Below the pieces are notes generated by a model. The model was not told the origin of the DNA, made no database searches, and saw nothing but the letters and a program-made list of their open reading frames with translations. The translations under genes were made by a program, and so were the position numbers. 64,000 bases of DNA from Cardiocondyla obscurior (lineage: Eukaryota; Arthropoda; Insecta; Hymenoptera; Formicidae): positions 8,871,001-8,935,000 of the forward strand of contig NC_091865.1 of NCBI RefSeq assembly GCF_019399895.1. Direction: 5' to 3'. Within the stretch, counting starts at the first letter, position 1. Each line of letters starts with the position of its first letter. This document shows positions 13,101-27,600 of this stretch, piece after piece.

Positions 13101-16100
13101 CGACTGGAGAATAAAATCGAAAAACGTGCCGCGCTTACAATTAGCAATGTAATTTCCAATTTAAATAGAATATGATGCAGAGATAGGTGCACTCTCGCAT
13201 TAAACGAACCTGTTTTGAACGCATTGGAAAATCGGATTTTCCGGTGCGTTAAGACGAAACACCCGGTAAACTCGTTCAATTTACAATGAAAATTGAATTC
13301 AGATATGTTTATTATGTTTAACTCGCATATATCATCAGTTTTAATCTCGGACGTTGCTCTGTTTTTATTACATTTTGCTAGACGGACGGACAAACGTGCA
13401 CGTATATCTCTAACATTTCGTCACATCTATCTTGCGACTAATTAGCATTAAACTGAACAAATTGGGACTTCAACCCTTCCTAACCATTTATCACGTTCAC
13501 GCTCTAAAAACATTATAAAGCATTGCTCGTCAACGTCACACTCCGATTATTGCTACATACATATTTCGGTTATTTGATTAATTTCCGCGTTAGCACTGGC
13601 AAGCTAGCTATTGTTTCAATACGTAGCCTCGGTGACAGCGATCCCTTTATGGCACAATCAAATGTACACGATAAAGTTTTTTTTTTCTTTTTTTATTTTA
13701 GTAATAGACACGCTGCAGTCGACAAGTTCTTTTGAATAACCGAAAAACGACAAGAGAACAAGTATTAAATCAATGTTTCAACAGTCGCTCACGAACAATG
13801 CAGTATTAGTTTATGTAGAAAAATATAAGCGAGATCGTAATTCAGACATGTATAAATGTTTTTATAGAATAAATAAAAGGCAATACATACGGTTTTTAAT
13901 AAACAACATTTTTTAAGTATGTTTCTGTATTTCTATGCAAAAAAAAAATATTATATAGCACCTTTCAATAAATTACAGTGTTAGAATTTTAAGTATAAAA
14001 AAAAGAAATAAACGTTTTTAATTATAAAATTAATAACTTTGCAAAAAAAAAGATAGTTTTGTACGGATAACCAACCACAAACGTTGTTTAAATTACATTC
14101 TATAAAAATTATTTATACTTCTCGTCATTATTTATAATTATAAAATATTATATTTAAATATTAATTTTAGAACAAAAGAACAAACTTTTTTTCCAATGAA
14201 GCATAGTTTTTCACTTCTGTATAGACATGAAATTAAATGGAGTGTCATACACGCGAATCCAATATTTATAAAAGAAACGAGATATTGATTTAGATACAGG
14301 TTATTTATCAAGAAAAAAAAAAGAACAAAAAAAAGAAGAAAAAAAAAGATTCGTTACACACGCCGATCAACTTGCGCGTTTTAAACAGCCTTTGACCTAG
14401 ATCTGCTGATTAATTGGCATCCAATGACAAATACATCCATCACGTAATCTTGCATGTGTCTAATATATCAAGTAACATGCTTAATCATTAAAGGTGTAAA
14501 ATATCGCTTTATATTTCTTGCTCTCGCGATTCTCATTATATCTCAGGATAACATATGTACAAAAAAAATATGTATGAAACTGTTACAATGCTCTAGATTT
14601 TATATTTGTTGCATTGTCACATTTCTTTATTTAAAATATAATAACTAAACATGTTATTATTATTTTAAATTAAAAAAAAATACGTAAAAGAAAAAACTTA
14701 AATAGCTCCGAAATAATTTTAAAATTGTTGAAAAATAAATATTTTAGGTAATCAAAGTATAAAAAAGAAATTTATAAAAAAAATATGGAATGTAAGAAAA
14801 TTTTAAAACAAAAAAGGTCCGTTTAATTTTAAGCACAATAAAGAGCACTTTATGTTCAAAGCTGTAAAGATGTGTGCTGCTTCTTTTTACCGTAAAAATG
14901 ATTGCGTGCAATATTCAGGTGCAGCTTCTTTAAACAGGATTCGCGGTGGAAAAACTCACAGCTTTACATTTTTACGTACATTTTCAAATAAATCACTGTA
15001 TTTATCCGACATGCAAGAAAAGTCACGACGTTACGTCGAAGCCATGCGAATGTAGCGGGTGCAACGGTGCGAAAAAAAACGGCAGAAAATGCAAATATTC
15101 TTCTGCATCCTGCCGCATCCACGCCCTCAATGTTTATCCTATTAACTCCGCTTCCTTTTCGACGCTGTACTCGTTTGTAGTTTGATTTTTACAGCTTTCA
15201 AGCCACTGAAGGTTGGTTCGATTTTCGCGTTTGACCAGCAAGCAAACACACGAGCGTTTGAGCGTAATAGTAAAGTGCTCCATATTGAAAATACCAGTCC
15301 AAAGTCTTTTGAAATATGGTCTAATATGCAGCTCGAGACAATTTTTAAATTTTTCTGCCAGACATCATATAATTTAAAGTACTTCCCACATATTATATAT
15401 TCAATATTTATACAGAAAAGTAATTTATAAATACATGAAACGCGCCGACGTATTTTATAACATTATATTATTATTTTCCTGTCAAGTATCATCGGTTGCA
15501 ATTAAATGTCCGTTGTGCACGTATATTTACTTATAAATTATACACATATCATCATAAATTCTGTGAGCTTCGATACTTCTGTGAAGACGCGATATATCAA
15601 AGCACTAAAGGATCGATTGGCCACTTTTTAAGCAACAGTGAAAAGAAATGAGAAATGCTTATACGAATTTATATACCGCTATCTTTTTATAAGTAAAAGA
15701 ATTTGTTTTACACCTTCATTGATCATTTTAAAGACACATGCATTAGTTTGAGGACAGGGCATAATCGTAACGAACAACTATATTATACTAATCGTGTTAT
15801 ATTACAAAAACAGTTCGTAATATTTTTCAAGAGTAATACTAAAAATGTATGAAACTGGAGATGTACGCAGTGAAAGAAACACGCGACACAAAATAAATGT
15901 TAAATCAAGTTTAAAATAAATTATAGAAGTAAAAGAAAATATTAAATAAAGTCAACTCTTATATTTTTCTAAATAAACCCTTGTAATTTTTTAACTATTT
16001 TATTTGTTTTATTACTAACAAACTATTTAATTTATAAAATACAAAGATTTTAATAGTTTAAAATATATTACTTGATCTAACTCAATTAGCAAAGTAATCC

Positions 16101-19100
16101 GGCCTAAACATCTTTTTTCTGACTATTTGCTTTTTAAACGTTATGTTAGTCAAAGCATAAAAAGAAATATAATAAAAGATACAGCTGGGCAAAATAAAAT
16201 TTTTCTACAGATCTCATCTTTACTTTGTCCTTTTTTTCCCATTAATTTACCCTTTACAGCTTCTTATATGGTACAGCTTTAGAATTCAAAGTTCTTTCCT
16301 AGAAAAGTATTACGGTCTCGTCACACAGCAGAGAGAACAGAACCGCGTCTCCCTAGAAGCGCATTTATGGTATAAATTATGCCGTAGAATTGCAATTATT
16401 TGCCATCCACAGACTTGATCGACGTTATATGTAACTATCTACCACCAGCGATTCTACCTCACAATGTTTCCTGACTTTGCTTTCTCTTAAACGCGAAGCA
16501 ATAGAATTCCCCGCCTCAGCTCATTTATCTACTTAAATATGAAAATTCATAACGCTGCAAAGAGAAAACTTTTCTCGTACGATTTTTCAGAAATAATAAG
16601 TTGTAAACGTAACTTAAATGATGCAAGCTTTTATCTCTAGAGCTATTACTTTATATTATTAATGACTTTACACTTACACCCTTTCCTCCCCCCTTCCGAT
16701 TACACCTTTCATTAATTTTAAAATGTTGATTATTTCAGTGAATTTGATAAAAAGATGTTAATTTATCAATTACATGCTTATTAATTTTAAATAAAGATAA
16801 TGTTGTCGCATACATGAATTTAAAATAAGTAACGTGAACAATAAATAAAAGCAATTATAAATATATATGCATACTTTATAACGTTAAGCGGATTTTAATT
16901 TACTCTAATATTGAAATGTCCATTAATGTACGGCTATCAGATTAAGCGCATTATTTCTTATTTCCACTATTTGTGTTAATGTTTATGCCGCAATAATATC
17001 CGCAGTAATCCTTGAAAATGGCCCTGGTAATCCTTTACTGATATATTTGTGACTGCAGAAAAATGCCGCTTGCTATTTTCAACTGCACGGTCGCCAACGT
17101 GAAATGCATCGTCAGCGCTGCGACGACAATATAAGCAACAGCAATAAATACTTATGTTTGCGTTGTTACATGAGATGATACCGCAAATGCATTCTTCGCG
17201 TTCACATCGTTAGCTCGCTCAAGCGTGCAGGTGCTACGATGGCATTGTTGTGGTTTAATAATTGCCACGTTACGATAATTAGTTCCGTAATAATCATTAT
17301 AGGAGCACGAAATTTGAATATCAGTATTACTGTTTCTGTCATTTCAAAATACATTAATAATACGTAATAATTATTTAAGCATTATAACAAAGTAATTAAA
17401 CTAATTTTCCAAAGATAATATTTTATGCCTTTTTATAATCGCGTAAAAATGCGCGTAACAGCGCACGTAAAAGTGCACTTAAAAAATTTCAAGTGAAAAA
17501 CATGTAAATTAATAATATTTAACATTTTTAATACAATTATATCTAATTAAGTTTTGAAATATATATAAAAAATAAAAGTTTGTTGCAATCTAAATAGTTT
17601 TACATCATTTTACTTTAAAGTTATTTACGTTGGAAATATATATGCTTCGTCGGTTACCGTTTCACAATTATAATATAAACGTACCGGGCCATTTTCTACG
17701 AATATACCACCCCCATTGTAAAATCACTCTTTTAAATTTTTGACTTCTAAGAACAATTGCAAAAGCAGTCACCAGCAGAAGTTTCCGAAGAGGCAATAAA
17801 CCACGTTACAAAAAGTGATAAAAATAAAAGCTGAATAAATGTTGGTTCAACCCTTTGGCGAGCGCTGCTGACTAAGTCCTGAGATGCGACCCTCGCATTT
17901 TCTCATTTTCTCCAAGCAGCGAATATTCAAGCTTTAATCCCCGCATCAAAATAACCGTTTCAGTAATAGTGAATAAAAGATTTACTTATCAGATTTTTTT
18001 TTTTGCGCACGCGAAAGCGGTGTTAACGTTTAAAAACGTCACGTCCATACATCTTCCGAAATTTTTTCACGTTTATTGTATACGTATATGTTTTTTAATT
18101 CTGCACATCTAACATTATTTGTGCATAAGTAAAATGCTCACCTCTAAAGACTATAAACATCAGATATAATATGTTAATCCTTCTTTCTTTTTTTTTTTTT
18201 TTACTATTGCTTCAAAGAACATATAAAAGATTTAAGTAGCCGAACTAAGCTGGAAAATACTCTTGCGCAGCTACTTACAACTAATACCATATTCCTTGTA
18301 ATCTCAAAGATAATACATTAAGAAAGCAAAAATTATAATTAAAACTAAACTTTGCCATTTTTTGTACAGTACAAAGTATCATAAAGAACATAATAATTAT
18401 CGCATTAAATAGCTTTATCTTTGTCTTCCTAATATTCAAATATAGTTTAAAACTGCTTGTATTTTTTTTTGTCATAAATAACTTTTTACACCATGGCGTG
18501 CATTGTAATATATCATACCTTTCATCTTCTATGTTTAATAAAGCTTCAACGTTTTGCATAAAAAGATTAAAAAAAAGTCTGTTACGCCGAAAATTAAAAT
18601 TAAATTTTATTTATTATTTTTCTATCGTACCAAAAGTCCACTGTCAATTTTTTCTTCGTAAAACTAATCGCGTTGTCTACTCCCGCAAATTTTAAACAAA
18701 AAGTTAGTTATCAAAAAAAAAAATACCTTGTACTTTGAAACTTCTCCATAGCGCGTAAATTTATTAACTATGTTGTATCTCTCTTAACGATGTATCTAAT
18801 TTAACCCTAAAATCGTGTTGCGGCGTGATTAGTTTAATCAACCCCGTCTATTACACATTTACCCTAACTCATACCGACAAGGAATCTCGTTAAATCTGAC
18901 AACGAGAAACCACCTGACTTTAATTAACGACTACTTTTTATTTTTTTATCATAACGATGAAGACGCCGGAGCAATGTACCTTGAGCCCTTAGGGACCGAA
19001 TGTCACTTCTCGAATGACACGAAAGATAAGATGTTACAAATCTGATTCGCATTATTTTATATCATGCATGTATACATTTATTACTTCTTATATCAAAGTG

Positions 19101-21400
19101 CCCCTCTGTTCTTTTTTATTATTTTATATATGTATTTTTTTTAATAACATAAAATACATTTTTCTTTCAATTTTTATTAAACGTTCTGCGCTACCGTTCG
19201 TAAAAATTTGTAAACTTAAGAATATATGTATAATGAGTGAATATATGTAAAAGTATACGTAATGTAACCTCAGATCCGTTCTCTAAACCCAACTTTTCTG
19301 AATCACTTTGTGAGTAAAAATGAGATATAATTGTATGACGAGATTTTTAACATTGTTATGTTTTCGTATTTCAAACTCAATTTTGCAAATTATTTTTTTT
19401 TTAACATGGACATTGTTATAGTCTTGTTTTCGTCGGTTTTTTGCGCGAATAATAAGCACAACATGCAGTGCTTTTTACACATTTTTTTCAAAACGCCTGC
19501 CGGACCTTGATGCCGCAAGCGCGGCTTTGTAGGGAAAATTATTCTAGCCGTCAGTTACTAAAGCATTATTTATCCCATCCCCTTTGTGTTGTCAGTAGTT
19601 AGAGCTGACGTTTCATTGGTTAGTTGACTAGCAATTAATATTGTTAATTATCCTTTCTGTCAAAAATTTAAAAAAGTATATGTATAGCTACTTGAATTAA
19701 TTCTTTCCTAATACCTAAACCTTTTTTTATTATAGACATGTTCTTTTCCAACAATATTTCATGTAATATTTAAATTTATCTACTTTATAGAATATAATTA
19801 GTTATTACTTAATAATACAAATATTACTAACATATCCACGATAAATGCAATAAATGTTAAGGTTTAATCGCAAAATAATGCGAGCTCTTTCTCTCCCATC
19901 CTATTTTCTCTTACTTTCTATTTTCTATTTATTTTTCTAAACTGTACAATCAAGGATAATTTATCTCTACTCTTTGTATCAACCCGTCACATGTTCCGCT
20001 CGACACGAGGATCATTAATTAACAACGTTAACCGCGGTAGTTGCCGAAGATAGGTGATTTATTACGACAGAAATAGTGCGAATATAGATCCGCTATTCTT
20101 AGGTGATCTTTCTTAATAATTTCCACCGTGAATTTTATTTCCGGATAGAGTAATAATATAATTTCTTTTTAATATGTTAAATATAAAATCTCTTTGTTAA
20201 CAAGTTGTTTTTAAATACGTTATAAAAACTGTAAAATTATCAAGCTTTATTATAACAAGCAATCTAATTCGGCTAACAAAAATTTTTGACGTATTCCAAA
20301 TATCATATATGTATTTTATTTAAAAAAAAAAATTAAACGTAGCAAGAAAGAAACAAAACTAAATAAAAAAAAAAAAATTTTATTAAATAGCAAAACAATT
20401 TTCGAAAATCGTATTCTGTAAAGATAATTAGAATTGTCAGTGTTCGCTATATCCTTATTCATTTCGCCCTTTGTCTTGAATAGTAGTAGCTCTCAACTAC
20501 GTACGTGACTCGCTTCCTGATTAACTGTGATAATTGTTACAAAGGCATTACCATTTCATAAAATAACTATAGTCAGAAAGGCTTAATAAAACAAATGCAT
20601 TGAAACTATCGAAGTTTAACTGTTAATAATGTTTACAAAATTAATTAAATTTTAGGAAGTTCTATTAAGTTGTCTTTGAAAAAATTTTTTTTACTCGGAA
20701 AATATCTGATCACAATTTTGGACCTTAAAATCGAACCACCATACCATTAGATTAATCAACTTTGACAGCAACTACTCAAACTTCATTTATTTAAGCACTT
20801 TGTGCCCAGTCTTTGCCTTTCAGTTTGCCGTCGCATGAGGTTTGATAGTTAATTAATAATTTTCGCCATTTAAACGTCCTTACACTTTACCAAACGACAA
20901 TTTACACAATATTGATAATTACTTAGTTGCCACGCAATAAATAAAATCGTCCGTATAAATACTGCTGCCAATTACCGATTAAAATTTTTGTAAAACAAAT
21001 TTAGTTTTATACTTTCAATTTCATAAATAAAAGAAATAACAATACCGATAATAGATATTAATCAAAATTAATCCAAATCCCTTTCGCCCGTTTACTGAAT
21101 TCACGTTTAATTTAGAAAGTTTAGCGAGTCATAAGCAAATATCGTCAGAGATGATATGTCGAACCATATAACCGCGTGGCAACTCGCGAACTACGACCAC
21201 AAAATGTGCAATTAAAGTCGCTTTGACTGTGCTAAATGAAGGGTTAAACTGTTCCCTCCTAATAATATAGTGTGCAAAAGTAAGTCGCCGTCGCGAGTTT
21301 TTCAATGGGTAAGCTTTATTTAAATTAGTATATAAATTTCTATTGCAATCACTGTATTATTATCCTTCAAAATACTAATCAAACCAATAATTGTCACAAT
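10130..21400. other. AT-rich non-coding stretch
   Basis: About 11 kb of AT-rich DNA with many A or T homopolymers (for example around 12332-12348, 12400-12411, 18189-18202). Slightly richer blocks occur at about 13.0-13.5, 14.85-15.2, 16.9-17.3 and 17.76-17.95 kb. ORFs are short and low-complexity (poly-Phe and poly-Lys from homopolymers). No supportable gene. Confidence 0.5.

Positions 21401-21406
<6 letters not shown>

Positions 21407-21448
<42 letters not shown>
21407..21448 (+). repeat. (GA)n microsatellite
   Basis: Nearly perfect GA dinucleotide array of about 42 bases with one A-rich interruption, in AT-rich surroundings. GA arrays can bind GAGA-factor-type proteins in insects, but no promoter signature adjoins it. 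Confidence 0.9.
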
Positions 21449-22379
21449 TTACTTTATAATATTTAGACATTACTAGCAAATATTTATACTTTTATAAATA
21501 CGATATACAAGTCACGTTTGCAAAAGCAATGCTTATCATGTGATTGTGCGTAAAATTGATATTAATAATCCGATTACATAGGATTTATTTGTATATCCAT
21601 AGCATGCTTATTCAAAAACGTAATTATTATATTAATTAAAATAACTAAAAATATGTACAGATAGATAAAAATATCTCTGGTTGAGAAAAAGACATGTGTC
21701 TAAGACGTTCAAGTTTTTAGATTTATTTTTATTTCAATCTTAGACGAATTCTCTAAAATCATTCATGTGATCGTTTTCATGCCCTTCTGATTATTTATTA
21801 AAATAATATTATTAGACGTAAGAATTTCCTAATAACATCTAAAAGTTATCTTCCAATTGAACTTTTCCGAATCAAATAACAGAAATCAAGTAGCAGTGAC
21901 TCGATTAGTCTATAGATCCTACAATATTAGGAACGTTTCAGTTTAAATAAAATTATTCTATTAATTCTCCTTCGCACTTTCGAATGCAAATTATCCAAAT
22001 TCAATATTGCTTTGTAATTAATTTTCGGGACAAAATACAGTTTCTGACTTTTATATCCTTGCTCGATGACAATTAAAGTAAAATCGATAACCCTTCATCG
22101 TTCGTTAATAAATGCACTTCTAACTTCTCTAAGTAAACCCACAAGTCACATCGCCCATTTATTTTACACATTCCGTAGAACCACAAAAGCCAGCTCTCCT
22201 CCCTATACACCTAACTCAGTTACGTCAAATGCCCGGCGCCGACTTAACCATTAGTCGTTTCTTCCGTAAGACTTGAATAATCATCATGTGCTCCTCGTTA
22301 TGTCTAACGCTAACGATTTTCCCCCAAAATAAACCGACTTACCCTTCATCATGTGACAGTCGAATCTGTATGAAGAACT

Positions 22380-22910
22380 TCCAACAAACACTCTTCAGTT
22401 CTCGTACACGTACGTGGCATCCGTAGTCAGTTATTCCGACAAAGTTGCGACGTATGATCGAAAGGTCCAGAAGAAGAGTTTAAGTTCAAGCAAAGTTTAC
22501 GGAAAAATACGGAGGAGAATGTTCTACACCGCGAGCCCTGACCGCGATTCCCGAGGTTAACGTTAAAAGGTAAAAATAAATAGTGGAACGGAGACGCCGT
22601 ATGCGAAGAGCCGCGCAGTGGCCAGTCGCGAAACGCGTACCAAACCCAACTGAAGAGCGACGATACTGTCCCCGTGACCGCACCCCCGCCCCCGATTAAA
22701 ACCACCCGCGCACGCGTTTCACCCCGAAACTCCGGAGTATAGTTCTGCGTCTTCGGGGCACCACCTCTCCGTGTCATCCCCGACGTATGGTACCGGGTGT
22801 CTTACGTGGATCACGATTGATCCTGTACAACGCAAGGGATACCACGACCCCATGATTGCCTTGTGAGACGTGAGATCCTCATGGGAAACAACTAAGACGT
22901 AGTACATATC
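22380..22910. promoter_or_regulatory. CpG-rich island with candidate TSS and exon
   Basis: Abrupt CpG-rich block in AT-rich DNA. On the plus strand an arthropod-type initiator (TCAGT at 22427-22431) is followed by purine-rich sequence reaching a donor-like site (AAAAG then GTAAAA at 22570), giving a candidate first exon of about 140 bases. Overlapping minus-strand frames (22427-22777 and 22719-22907) are Arg/Pro/Ser-rich and unrecognised, as expected by chance in CpG-rich DNA. Probably a promoter or leader exon of a transcript not otherwise identifiable here. Confidence 0.35.
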
Positions 22911-24617
22911 CGAACGTTTGATGATAGAATTTCAATTGGAAATCAATATCACTTTACCATATAGGTAATAAATAATCTATTAGATAAAACAGCGGAGTCT
23001 ATATTATAATTATCCTGCGTCATTCATTAAAAGACATTTTTTTTTTTCACACATATTTCACGAATAATTTTTATATTTTACAAAGTATTTTTTATAATCC
23101 TTTGTGTGTATAAAATATAAATTATTAACGGCATAAATTTCGCACGAGATCACAAAAGAATTGCAAAAAAAAGAAAAAGGTTGTTCAATATGTATAAGTG
23201 ATTATACACGTATTTTATTATTACGTGTTAATCTTTTTCTGAATTATTTATTTATGTTAGAATTGAGATAAATCGTATTATGCGGTGATTAATATAATTT
23301 GGTGATACATTGTTACAATAATTAATTTCCGTAATAATACCGTTATATGGTGACAATATAAATTTCTATAAACTTCGATATTCGCTCCAACTATTCGCGT
23401 CACAATAACTTCTGTACGTGAGTTCGTACTTATGTTTCTCGAGGGAGGCTGTATAACGCGTTAACGCGTTAACTCATAGTTAGAATATATATCCTTGAGA
23501 ATTACTCTACCAGACAATGTCTACCGTCAGGGAATGAAGGAACAATCAGAAATTCGAGCAACGTCGTAAGAGGATACAAGATTTAAGGCAATGACAATTT
23601 CGACACAAATAAACTACCGTCATTCTCCAAAAAGTCAATGTAAATAACATGAATTTACTTGTAAAGAATTTCAACGAATATAAAAATAAAGAGAAAGACA
23701 TTTTTAACAAAGAACAATTATTTGTTAGTTTTATCGAGTAAAACTCGAACATCTGAGGTTTCGGATCTCAAATATATGAGATAATTAAAGATAATTCGGT
23801 AAAAATCTCGACGACGGTAAACAAGTTATAATAATAAAAATCCTTGCTATGCGTATCTAGTAAAAGCATTGTTCGAAGGTACGTCAAGGGATAACAGTAT
23901 GGCTTATATAATAGCATCATTTATATGCCTCGACAGGACGATGGAGTTCTCGTGAAGGGGCGGAAAATTGCAATGCCTATCTGCGAGACTGTCTGGAAAG
24001 GAGCAAGCAGAATGAAAAGGACCGACATCGATCCATACTGACTGGATAACTACATTGCTCTATGTACTGTATGTCCACAATGCGAGGAACTACGAAAAAT
24101 CGTCAAGGCGTCTAGAGATTGAATCTCGAAATTTTATCTTTTATATTTGCAGGAAACCCAAAAAAGCAACGTAGAGAGAAGACGCCGATAAAGATGTACC
24201 CACCCTTTCTTTCAGAAGCTTTTGTTTTCGACATCCTAACGCGCTTGTCACTCTCACGGTGGCCGGTAAAATACGATTTCTACGGAAGGCTTTCGACAAT
24301 ACGATTTACGGATCATTGCATTTAGAACACCGAAACCGTGCTTGATTTTAGAGTCAATTGGAAAATACGTGAAGCAAACACAGAACATGAAACCATTTAT
24401 AATAATAATAGACATCAATTTTTTTTTTAATTTAATTTTAATTAATGCAATAAATTATGCTCTGTCAATTTCTTTATTTCTAATGAAATTTATTATTATT
24501 TCAAATTATAAGTTTTGTAAATAAACTGAATTAACCTACACATTGGAGTAAACTTGTTTCAGGTTTTAAATTATCGATTATAGAATTCACGTATCGAAAT
24601 TTCTATAATGTAGTCCG
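22911..24617. other. AT-rich DNA with one mixed block
   Basis: Mostly non-coding. The block at 23870-24160 is richer in G/C. It holds a strong donor-like site (GAAG then GTACGT at 23879), a 38-codon ATG frame at 23925-24041 and an acceptor-like site (TTTATATTTGCAG ending 24152). These could be parts of a spliced transcript starting at the 22.4-kb island, but no consistent exon chain could be built. Confidence 0.25.
23455..23473. repeat. Palindromic GCGTTAAC tandem
   Basis: AACGCGTTAACGCGTTAAC contains a perfect 16-base palindrome made of two alternating GCGTTAAC units. It may be a dimeric protein-binding site or chance. No gene adjoins it. Confidence 0.6.
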
Positions 24618-27600
24618 TCATAGATATGCTCGCAGTGAACTTTCTAATCGGCCAAGGAAACTATATTGAATTATAGTTCTAGTTAAACGCATGTTATCCG
24701 GTAGCAAAAGCAGCTTAGCCTCAGCAGTGCTAGGTGTAATATAAACCAACCGTCGCGGATGGAAGGCGCCGTAACCCTTTCCTGATGAAATTCCGGAACT
24801 AATCTTTGAGTGTGCGATTTTAACTAAGTTCCACATCATAAGGGACCCAAGATTCCCACGCGACATCGCATAACCGTGATGTTAACCTGGGATATTAGTA
24901 CAGTTGGCTAACAGGAATTCCAGTTTCCCTGTTAATCACCGAGACTAATTAGCAAAATACCAATGGCCACGACCAACTTCCATTTGTGAATAATCGAGCG
25001 TGATATAACAATTATATGCTTTGGCCACAATTTAACCTCGGACCATCCTTACGCAGATACCAATTAAGCAGAATATTATATGGCAGCGAGTAATTAATTT
25101 ATATCGATACATATAATCAACAAAATTATTAAAAAAAAAATATTAAAAAGTATTGCCTAAGATTCGTCGAACCATTGAAAATAATACGAAAAGAATATTT
25201 TCTTTTTATTGAAAGCCACAAATTACGTATTAAATTAATTATTTATTAAGCTCAGCAAATTTTTTCATGGCGCTAAGATATTTTAAGGTATGTGTATATC
25301 CCGGAACTTTACAACTCAAGTCGGTATACGCGCGCGTGCGCGGTTCAATTCGTGTATTCTACACGTACCATTGATTAATAATTTTAAGACATATTCTTAT
25401 AGTTTTTAGAAAACGTACAAACGTAACCTAACGTATATCAGTTAAAGTACGAAATATCTAAAGGGCAAAATGTCTATTAACTGCTTTTCTCATGTCTCGA
25501 ATTCTGTTTGATCGGTTTCACACACATTATTACTTTTGCATCGATCGGTTTACGTTCATATAAATTGTTTGGAGTTTATACAAATTGCCTCCACAATAGC
25601 AAATATCCATACGTTTATTCACTGCCAGGAACAATCAACTTGTTAAATCTATTTCATCGTCTCAACGGAAACCGCCACTATCAACATGACTACCGCTATC
25701 GGTAATTGCTTGTTCATACGAGTGAAAAACCGTCAGCGAAATGAAGAGACACGAAATGCTACAAAATCCAGAATCGCAGCTGGTGGTGACATTCGGAATG
25801 CCAAACTCGCAAATTAATTAAGAAAATTTCGCCGAGACTATGCGTCAAAATTACAAATACTGTGTTGAAATTTGGTAATCTCTACTTAAACTTATAACAA
25901 ACACGAATTAATTCTGTACATGTACTTTGTAATTTATATTATTTAAATTGCATAAAAATGTATTATATTAAAAAAAAAAAGATTTTTTTTTTAATATTAT
26001 CTCGTGCAACAAAATTGTAATACTGTGATACTTTTTTATTTATTTTTTTTTTTTTCATGTATACATTGTATGATATTCATATATTTCCGTAATTTTTAAT
26101 ATTATTAAATTTTTTTTAAACAGAATTGCATTTATAATATAAAATATTACAAAGTATCCATTAAGCACATTACCCATTATGTTACTGAATGATTAATTTT
26201 AAATCATAAAGCTAATAAAATTGTCAGCATATATTAACGAAAGATATCAATTTTGTGTAATATCTCAATTCATATTCAATGAAAAAGATAAAAGATATAT
26301 TTTGTCACTGCACAAGGGATAGACAATTCAAATAATCCTATAGAGTTATGGACCCTCGACCTTCGATCTATGGCAGTAGATTTGACAAGAACATGATTTT
26401 TCTCATCCCCATTTGGTGGTTCTCATTGGAATATTCTACAGAAAAGATGAGTCCCAAACGTCCCTTCGACTAACCTAACCACGCCTCGAAGAAACGGGGG
26501 TGCTTTTTACTGAATAATACTACAAAGACTTTTAGAACTGCAACAGGTATATGTTTTCGAGGAACCGCAAGTTTCTGACCTTTCGGCGGTGACAAAAGTT
26601 CTCAAGGAAATTTACTTATCAACTAATGGGGGATGCTAGAGGTCGACGGTGCTTCTTTATGAATTTGTTCACGCGATTTCATTCGAAGGGAACCTCGTTG
26701 AAACTTTCATGCAGCTCGTATTATTGATGGGATTGGATGCAAATACAGTCAGGTGGTGACAGAACGCCAGTCTTTTGCTCTTTTTCCGGGAATTCATTTA
26801 CATGTAATTTCGATAGAGACGAAAACTGCAATATTAAGCTTTTAAAACCACGCTACTACGCGCATAAATGAGAGAGCTTTAGTACACTGCGATCATCATA
26901 CGAGTTATTTTTGTCATAAAACATTCATTTATTAGAAAATGTTGCTAGTGTACTGTCTTAAGTATTTTTGGCCGTTGCAAATAAATGATACATTAAAATG
27001 CAAATTTCCATTTAAAAACTTTTGTTCATTATTTGTGTTCTCTTTTTAATGAAACCACTTGTGCGAATTATAATTATACGTGAATATCAGAATCGCGTAT
27101 GATATATGTACGATGTTACTTATCAGAAACGTAGAACGGAAGGAATTTATGAAGCAATTTACCTGACTGAAAACTTGGAAAACGTTTCAGATAGCTACTC
27201 AGTAAGTTTCCTAATCGGAATACGTATATGTTTAAGTGCAATCAGTATCGCGTAAAATGTACTTAACGACATTACAAATGCACAATGTATCTTCGAAGTT
27301 CTGCTCGTCTAATTTTACACAAAGTTCTGCCCAGCAGTTTTCTGTGTTTTTTTTGTTCGGAATAAGTATACTATCGAGTTCTTTTTTTATCCGATAGTTA
27401 CTGTATTCACGGTCACGCCACGACATTGGAATGTTAAAATTGGAATTTAATTCATCTTTGATGTAGAAAAAAAAGGAACAGCAGCCGCGAATGTACGGTC
27501 TCGATTAGCTTCGCTGAAGTTGCATTTCCTCTTAATTAAATCGATTTTCTTTTAATACTCTTCCGTACATATTTGACGCTTCTTTGGTATTCAGAGGAAC

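Noticed and set aside
26470..26480. CCTAA repeats resembling insect telomere sequence (TTAGG)
   Set aside because: Only two units; far too short for interstitial telomeric DNA.
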